Source: Nilaparvata lugens (lineage: Eukaryota > Arthropoda > Insecta > Hemiptera > Delphacidae). Taken from it: a DNA stretch of 64,000 nt. The notes beneath the pieces are model-generated. The model worked only from the letters and a program-made list of their open reading frames with translations, was not told the DNA's origin and searched no databases. Location of the stretch: contig NC_052515.1 of assembly GCF_014356525.2 (NCBI RefSeq), forward strand, positions 25,656,065 through 25,720,064, written 5' to 3'. Position numbers and translations under genes: made by a program. This document shows positions 57,866 to 64,000 of the stretch, piece after piece. Position 1 is the stretch's first letter; every line of letters begins with the position of its first letter.

Positions 57866-58118
57866 CTGTACAGTATAAATATGATGACAAGCAGGAATAT
57901 GGCGGAGACAGCGATGCAAATGGCGATAAGCTCCTCCCATGTGATGGAGTAGATGCTTGACGTGATGGCAGGCGGCGGCGGACACGTCTGATTGGTCGAT
58001 GAGGAACAAAGGGGCGGGGCCAAACATGTGTAGCCGGGTGCCTTGGGCTGGGGCACACACACCTCACCACTCTCGCACGCGCACTCCGCTGAAGGCACTA
58101 CTTCTTCACAACGGTCGC
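57866..58118 (-). CDS. kug: fat-like exon: EGF-like remainder, Cys-rich segment and transmembrane helix
   Basis: The exon is 253 bases between tttccgtag and gtgagaat, phase 1 to phase 2. It starts GDRCEEVVPSAECACESG, then EVCVPQPKAPGYTCLAPP, a Cys/Pro linker, and the helix ITWEELIAICIAVSAIFLL followed by VIIFILYRRC. The opening completes an EGF-like module begun in the preceding exon (YCACKLGYAG). The second Cys-rich stretch resembles the EGF that lies before LamG in FAT1. In that family a laminin-G domain and more EGFs normally separate this region from the membrane; here they are absent. Confidence 0.92.
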
Positions 58119-58307
58119 CTACGGAAAATCCATAAATAGTAAAATATTGCACAATAAACATATAATATTCATTCATTGATAAAATACTGAGTATCATAAA
58201 GTAAAGTAACTGGAATATACTATGAGTGGAGATTTATTTTTCACACATAAGCTACAAGATGAAATACATAAATTTACATTCATCCATCGAAAAATACATC
58301 ACCTATA

Positions 58308-58582
58308 CCATAGAGAAACAATAGCTTGAGTAGATATCCCATGGTATAGGGCGTTTATGTCGCAACTTTTACTGTTATCTCAAGCCGATGGTCCACGTAG
58401 TTTTTTCCCAAAAAGGTCTGTGACACTGGTAGTCTCTCATATTGTGCCGTTCATACATTCTCACCCCAACAAAACAGTAAAAATCTTCAATAATTGATAG
58501 TAAACGACTTGAGATAACAGTAAAAGTTGCGATATAAACGCCCTATACCATGGGATATCTACTCAAGCTATTGTTTCCTATA
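58308..58582. mobile_element. Family B foldback element, copy 4
   Basis: The left end catagagaaacaatagcttg is inverted at the right end as caagctattgtttcctatag; the arms carry gatatcccatggtatagg. The compensating ttgag/ctcaa at both ends shows that the two arms have kept pairing. Confidence 0.87.
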
Positions 58583-58791
58583 GATAGTGCATAGATAAAA
58601 ACAATAATAATAATTGATAAATGACTGTAGTGAGATTAACGTTGATGAGTCGATAGGTGTGAAACATTTATAAGTAAATCATAGGTGAGAATATTTTCCA
58701 TGTGGAAATGGTTGAAACACATAATTGTTATTTTCCACAGCCTTCTACAGTAGATGGCTGTGATTCAAAGCATCCTAGTACCGTATATCTA

Positions 58792-58957
58792 AAGGTGCGT
58801 ACAGATATACGCGCCGCGAACATGAGCAATTCACTTTTAATCAGCTGATTATATCTGTATTTTTACAAAAAACAGTAAGATACAGATATAAAAAGCTTGG
58901 GATCGGCTGATTAAAAGTGAATTGCTCATGTTCGCGGCGCGTAAATCTGTACGCACC
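58792..58957. mobile_element. Family C miniature element, copy 3
   Basis: The left end aaggtgcgtacagatatacg is inverted at the right end as cgcgtaaatctgtacgcacc. Inner arms carry catgagcaattcacttttaa and its inverse, with agctgat near the centre. Confidence 0.87.
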
Positions 58958-58965
58958 ATAATATA

Positions 58966-59250
58966 ATCTGAATCGTTGATTATTGTTGATAATGATAAAT
59001 TATAACTCAAATACATAATATTTGTTTATTTTATTCAATGATGCACAAAACACAATAATTCATTGGGGAAGGATCAACAGGCATAGCCTTGAACTGTTCC
59101 TTCCCCTAATCGTTGATTATTGTTGATAATGATAAATTATACGGTAACTCAAATACAATATTTGTTTATTTTATTCAATGATGCACAAAACATAATAATT
59201 CATTGGGAAAGGATCAACAGTCATAGCCCAAAACTGTTCCTTCCCCTAAT
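58966..59250. repeat. Direct tandem duplication, period about 139 bp
   Basis: The block taatcgttgattattgttga...caatgatgcacaaaacacaa...aactgttccttcccc appears twice, from about 58969 and from 59108, with a few substitutions and a 4-base indel. The gaaggatcaacag...catagcc stretch looks like a retroposon end. Confidence 0.85.
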
Positions 59251-59319
59251 TCATAATAATAAATCATGTTTTGTTTATTCAATTATACATTCTGAAATTA
59301 ACTGTTATAAAATATTTTG

Positions 59320-59435
59320 GCAGTTTATTATATTTCTACATAGCCACAAACAATTTGTAGGTGGGAAGTTGAAAAAGGATAGAGCCATCAGCTTTGTTCG
59401 AAGACAGACAAGGAAAACAAACCAATTTTAAACAG
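59320..59435. mobile_element. Decayed Family A right-half remnant
   Basis: The segment ttatatttctacatag...gaaaaaggatagagccatcagctttgtt...gacagacaaggaaa matches the right interior of Family A copies with many changes. No terminal motif is left. Confidence 0.45.
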
Positions 59436-59694
59436 GTGCTGATTTTATTATTGAATCTCTTAATCTTCTTCTCACACCTCTGCTATGTAGAACATATTCC
59501 AATCATTGATATATACACAGAGAGATTGCAGAGTTTTACCTCTTCATATTGTATTCAATACTGAACTATTTGTAAATATTTCAGAGAAATAAACATCATA
59601 TTCCACGGAAATGCTTCTGTATTTTGATTTTTTTAGTGTATTTTGTGTTGAATTGAATGAAATTGATGATTGATTGATTGATTGATTTACTCAC

Positions 59695-60639
59695 CAGCAT
59701 ACCCCAGTTTACAGGCGCAGTACAGATCATGCGTATGAGCGGAGCTACAAAACTGGTCACATCCGTAGCGAACGTCAGGATGCGATCAGACTCCAACTGA
59801 ATCCTCTGTCGACAGACCGCTTCATTAAGGCACTCACAATTCAACACCACGCCGTTCAGTCCTATACTCTGCAACGCTGCATTGAACAGCTCCACTTCCA
59901 CCCCACCCTTTATAGTCAGCAACACATCCAGGTACCCGTGTTTCGCCTCCTGCACACTGATCAGTGACGTATCCTTGAGGAGGGTAGATTTTAGAGCACG
60001 TAGGAGACCTTTCCGTTGGCTAAGGATGAAGTTATGGGGTGTTACACCATTCAACCGGATACTGTAAGCCTCCCGTAGCTGGTCGTCCCATAACGCGTCC
60101 ACTGTTACACGTACGTTGGCGTGGGACGTGTATTTTCCGTCGGTCACGGTTACGTTGAGGTTGTAACGACCGGTGTCTAAACCTGGTTCAGCGGTTAACA
60201 CGCCGTCTACAGGGTTGATGGTAAATAACGGGGTTTTTGTCGCTAAACCGAAGGTTAACGTGTCATACTGGTCAGGATCTGTAGCATGTACCCTACCCAA
60301 CTCCCCACCAGGCCAGCGGTCCAAGTACGACCCCACCCAAATATCCAAGGGTGAAACGGATGGTGGAAACTGTGACTCCTCTATCACCTTCACCAATAAC
60401 CAAGTATCGGAATACAGTATAGGAGATCCATTATCAAAAACACGTATATGTAGCAGGTAGGTAGATTGCAGTTTGTAGTTGAGTTTGGCGGCCGTTCGCA
60501 CCATACCGTCCGGTTCCACACGGAAGGTGCCTCCCAGGTCACCGGAAAGGATCTCGAACGTGTAGGGTGCCCCGTTCGGAGCGATGTCTGCGTCCGAAAC
60601 GGTCAGCTTGGTCACGCCCCAGCCTGGTTTTTTGTCCTC
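59695..60639 (-). CDS. kug: fat-like exon: last cadherin repeats and post-cadherin domain
   Basis: The exon is 945 bases between atatattgcag and gtgagtaa. It opens with EDKKPGWGVTKLTVSDAD, the start of a cadherin repeat, continues through VFDNGSP and a second repeat with HATDPDQYDTLTF, then the post-cadherin segment YSIRLNGVTPHNFILSQR and CECLNEAVCRQRIQLESD, ending SFVAP. FAT1 has the matching DCQEQHCEQGLSLDS and ISFVCP. After SFVAP the frame gives no EGF, while another frame reads AHTHDLYCACKLGYAG and splices in phase to GDRCE. One base is missing near 59734, or this allele is broken. Confidence 0.9.
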
Positions 60640-61398
60640 CTGCAATATATTTCGAAATAAATGTTAGAAACGCATTCAAAATCAAATGAAAAGAAACAAA
60701 ACAATACATCCAACACTACTTGTGAATGACTCTTGGAGAGTTGAAACCAGTTGTGTTTTGATCATAAAGGCTTAAAATATTTCTAGGAGGTTTCCTCTGT
60801 AAATAAATAAAATAAAAAAGGTACTTGGTAACGTCATTGTGCTTCAATAACGTCAGTAGCCCTAAAAAGAAAGGTGAGTTTCAACACAAAAGTATTATTT
60901 CATTTCAAAAATAATCAAAATTGAATAAAACAACCAACAACTTTGTAGATGAGTCACATACTACAATATGAATGAAACATAAATTGTCAACAAATATGAG
61001 CAAATAGTTGGTGAAGATTAATTTATTATTCTCACACTAATGAGATATATATTTTACATGACAAAACATAACACAACAGTTCACTAGTGTAAAATACAAT
61101 CTCAACTCATAAAAACGGAGTTTTGAAAGTTCCGGGAATTGAAAAACTATTTCGGAACTTGATTTAAGAAAGAATGTGATTGTAAAACGTCAATGATATT
61201 GGACTCAAACCATAGAAGAGCTTCGAAAAAAGAGTTGTAGGCCTAAGCCTTCAATAGTTCTTCAGGCTCATCCTTGAAGAAATGTAAGTTAAAATGGTAA
61301 GCTCTTGAAGAACTTACTTATCTGTCTTGAAAATCATTATTTGTGGAAATTGACTATATAGATTGTTGTATTATAATGAAATATAAAATGATACTCAC

Positions 61399-61542
61399 CT
61401 GAACAATGGCAGTGTAGTTGGGTTGGAGGAAGAGAGGCGGATTATCGTTGATGTCAAGAACATCGATGTTGACCATGGCGAGATTCGATACTCGAGGAAT
61501 TCCATTGTCGGTGGCCCGAATTTGCAGAACATAGCTGGAAAC
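61399..61542 (-). CDS. kug: fat-like cadherin-repeat exon
   Basis: The exon is 144 bases (48 codons, phase 0 at both ends) between cttttgcag and gtgagtat. It reads VSSYVLQIRATDNGIPRV, then the calcium-binding motif DVLDINDNPPLF, then QPNYTAIVQ. This is the second half of one extracellular cadherin repeat and the first strand of the next. The RATDNG and DxNDNxP motifs are diagnostic. Confidence 0.92.
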
Positions 61543-61600
61543 CTGCAAAAGTTGAATAACTCATCAGAAATAATATGAATAATAGCTTATCAAAAGTTAT

Positions 61601-62462
61601 GAGTACGTTCTGGGAGGACCAGATCCACTGCCCCTGGTGCACCGGGGCAGATGAACATGGGAGCTTTTGACAGTTCAACCGGTCGCCATCTTTGATTATC
61701 CAGCACCGGTGGAGAATTATTCATGCACCGGTCAAAAATATGATGCACAAAAGACTAACCGGAACCCGAGAGCTCCTATTGGCCGAAAGTTTGAGCGTCT
61801 GCTGCTGTCATATGAGCATCTGAAGTGAACAGTGGACACTCACGAGAAAGGTAAAAGTTAAAATGGAGGATCAAAGCAAATACGAGGTAATTTATTCTTT
61901 TGAAAATATATTATATCGCATTTTAGAGAACGGGGAATTTCATTCATTATTGGCGAATAAGTTTATTATTTGTATTATCAACAATAATGAACCGTTAATA
62001 TTTACAATTTCTCAATCAACGCAAAGTCATTTTTGGATAGATCGTGTAATGAGCACATACATAACTTATTTTAATAGAATAGTCATACCAAAATAATCAG
62101 CTGAAAGGTTGATTCATATATAATAATTATGAATAATATATCAGTATAATAAAATATGTTTTATTAATTGATTGTTATTCTCATTCCTAGTCTTGAATAG
62201 TTTCTATTTTTACTAGTAAATGGCTTCGTAAAACATCATCTAATGTTTGTTATTTGTAAGACATAACCTACTTTTGTGTGAAACCAAACAAGCTCCAGTG
62301 TTTACACAGAATAAAATAGATTCAAAAAGTGCACCAAACTGCATGGATCGGTTTATGTCAGCCATCCCATGGGAACACTAACGGTGCACCGTAAAAATCT
62401 GATTCGGCAGCCATTTTGTGGTGCACCAGAGGCAGTGGATCTGGTCCTCCCAGAACGTACTC
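61601..62462. mobile_element. 0.86-kb TIR element in a fat-like intron
   Basis: The left end gagtacgttctgggaggacc, then agatccactgcc, is inverted at the right end as ggcagtggatctggtcctcc then cagaacgtactc; ctggtgcacc and its inverse extend the arms to about 45 bases. It holds a 77-codon plus-strand frame at 61863-62096 preceded by a good start context. There is no recognisable transposase. Confidence 0.85.
61863..62096 (+). other. Unrecognised ORF inside a TIR element
   Basis: The 77-codon frame begins MEDQSKYEVIYSFENILY after aaaatgg and ends before the right arm. A gtaattta donor-like sequence follows tacgag eight codons in, so only the first codons might be a first exon. I do not recognise the product. 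It is either a relic of a protein captured with the element or chance. Confidence 0.2.
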
Positions 62463-62696
62463 AATTAATTAATTGAAAATACAGTGAGTGAATTCCATTA
62501 ATTTTTCTGTTGAGGCAACTCCTCTGAATATGATTCATGAGTTTTAAAATCGCTTCACGGTGGTTCGGAACCCACCTAAAACTGTAGGTTCATTCACCTC
62601 TCATTGCCCATCATCATTACCCACGCACAAGCTTGGAGCTCATGTCATACTCAGCAAAAAAAAAAAATAATATAAATATTGAGTAAAAGCACTCAC

Positions 62697-63049
62697 CATC
62701 TCCCGATCAAGAGGCCTAGCCACCGAAATAGTTCCAGTGCTGGGATCAATGTAGAACTGCTGATGCCTGTCACCCCGTTCAATGTGGTAACTGACTTCCC
62801 CGTTCTTTCCGCTGTCCAGGTCGGTAGCAGTTACTTGAATCACCGAGTCACCGATGGGGATATCCTCGGATACCCGTGCCGAGTACGACTGTTGTGTGAA
62901 TATCGGTTGGTTGTCGTTACTGTCGGTAACTGTTACATTGACGAGGGCCTGGTTGCTGAGTGGCGGTGTTCCCAGATCGGTCGCCTGTACTGTTAGTAGG
63001 TAGTCGTGAGCGCGTTCGTAGTCCAATTGTTGGGATATTGTTATCACAC
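62697..63049 (-). CDS. kug: fat-like cadherin-repeat exon (most 5' exon in window)
   Basis: The exon is 353 bases between tattttgtag and gtgagtgc, phase 1 to phase 0. It reads GVITISQQLDYERAHDYL, then VQATDLGTPPLSNQALVN, then TDSNDNQPIF, a whole repeat with ATDLDSGKNGEVSYHI and TGTISVARPLDREM. The LDYE, DxNDNxP and LDRE landmarks are standard for cadherin repeats. The upstream exon must end in phase 1 and lies beyond the window. Confidence 0.93.
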
Positions 63050-64000
63050 CTACAAAATAAATGATTCAATTTAAATTTCCACTGGAGAGATTCCATTCCT
63101 TATTAGTATAGACAATGATAATAATAAACGGTATACAGATGGAATTCGGGGTGAAATACAGCATTTAATTTGAATTTTAGTTATAAAAATAATAAATAAT
63201 AGATAATGAAAATTTGAAGAAAGAAGAAAGGAAAAAAATTAGAAAAATTCTAGGTACGAGATTAACTGAGAATGGTTATAGATTACAGAAAAATAGCACA
63301 GTTGAGCAACATTCAAATATTGTAACAGACATGAGAAAAAGACGTCTAAAATTCTATGGTCATAATATCATGAGGCTCCCTGACCATAGAATCACAAAAA
63401 AATAGTAAAATATGTAGCTTCGCTTGCCTATGGAGGAGAATGGATTAGGAATGTTGAGAAAGATCTAGTTTTGGCAGGAATTACTGATGATGAAATTAAA
63501 AATAGAAATAATTTCAAAACAAAAGTGAACAAATGGGAAATTATTCCAGAGATAAAAGCACCAAGAGTTGGCACAGGATGAAGTGAAGAAAGAAAAGCTG
63601 CTTTTTCTCAGAGAATGAAAAGCTGGTGGGCGAACAAGAAAACCGCCAAGTCTAATAAAAATCGATGATCATGATTTTACTCAGCGTCTTCCACTTCGGG
63701 AGCTCTACGACTAATAATAATAATATTATACAAACAAGCAATCTAATCAATAAAATGTACATAATATTAAAAAATACTATATATGAAATTTACTACAATA
63801 ATATAAATAAATATAATTTATTTCGGAAATTAACCTACTATTATGCCATCCCATATTTGATAGTCAAAAAAAAATAGACTTTGCTATGAAATGTTTGAAA
63901 TTGGCTTGAGTAGGGTGGGTGGGTATTGCCTATAGCTCAAACCTATGTAGCTTGTTTTCGGTTAAACAAATAGATTATCACGGCAGGAGTGGATTTTATA
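63050..64000 (-). other. fat-like intron to window edge
   Basis: Apart from the LINE fragment I see no further cadherin exon here. 63700-63830 is AT-rich with (ata)n character. Confidence 0.6.
63205..63668 (+). pseudogene. LINE reverse-transcriptase C-terminal fragment
   Basis: Read on plus it gives EERKKIRKILGTRLTENG, then RKRRLKFYGHNIMRLPDH, a frame break, EWIRNVEKDLVLAGITDD, then after a TGA SEERKAAFSQRMKSWWANKK. These match the usual end of insect non-LTR endonuclease/reverse transcriptase polyproteins (RRRLKFYGH, WSEERK). The TGA stands where Trp (TGG) is usual, and there is at least one further stop near 63403. It is a dead 5'-truncated copy, antisense to fat-like. Confidence 0.8.

Noticed and set aside
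57536..58060. A 174-codon minus-strand open frame overlapping the transmembrane exon
   Set aside because: It is in a different frame from the EGF/transmembrane reading, crosses mobile-element sequence and splice sites, and has no homology I recognise.
59596..59694. Extension of the cadherin-exon frame past the donor
   Set aside because: It runs beyond a consensus gtgagtaa donor into simple ttgattga repeats; intronic read-through, not protein.

Overview
The window is AT-rich, intron-rich, repeat-laden nuclear DNA from an insect. The coding exon of brat and the 3' end of a fat-like (kugelei) cadherin gene fix this. The dense load of foldback and terminal-inverted-repeat (TIR) elements, a Helitron-like element and LINE tails is what I would expect of a hemipteran such as a planthopper, but the species call is inference. 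No bacterial or viral gene order is present. || Layout: 1-8300 is low-complexity purine or pyrimidine sequence plus a near-identical 1.68-kb tandem duplication (1904-5271) and a few miniature elements. 8300-21258 is noncoding, with miniature elements, a minisatellite (12176-12485) and a Helitron-like 5' end (17206-17460). It probably holds the upstream intron(s) of brat, because a plus-strand recursive-splice-like site lies at 10312 and a good 3' splice site lies just before the brat start. 21278-23836 is the complete brat CDS in one exon, encoding a RING/B-box/NHL protein. 23837-46700 is mostly AT-rich sequence with few mobile elements; part may be a long brat 3' UTR. 46783-63049 carries nine minus-strand exons of the 3' end of fat-like, in matching splice phase: the last cadherin repeats, an EGF-like module, the transmembrane segment and the whole cytoplasmic tail. 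The introns are packed with mobile elements. 63200-63680 is a broken LINE end. The 5' part of fat-like lies beyond 64000. || The two genes point toward each other, about 23 kb apart. brat encodes an RNA-binding translational repressor and fat-like a giant planar-polarity cadherin; I see no functional link. || Most notable observations: the brat protein carries an intact RING finger; fat-like seems to lack the laminin-G module and needs one extra base to stay in frame before its EGF-like module; one cytoplasmic-tail exon has two extra partial copies in the next intron, one with mostly synonymous changes; and a candidate recursive splice site lies upstream of brat.
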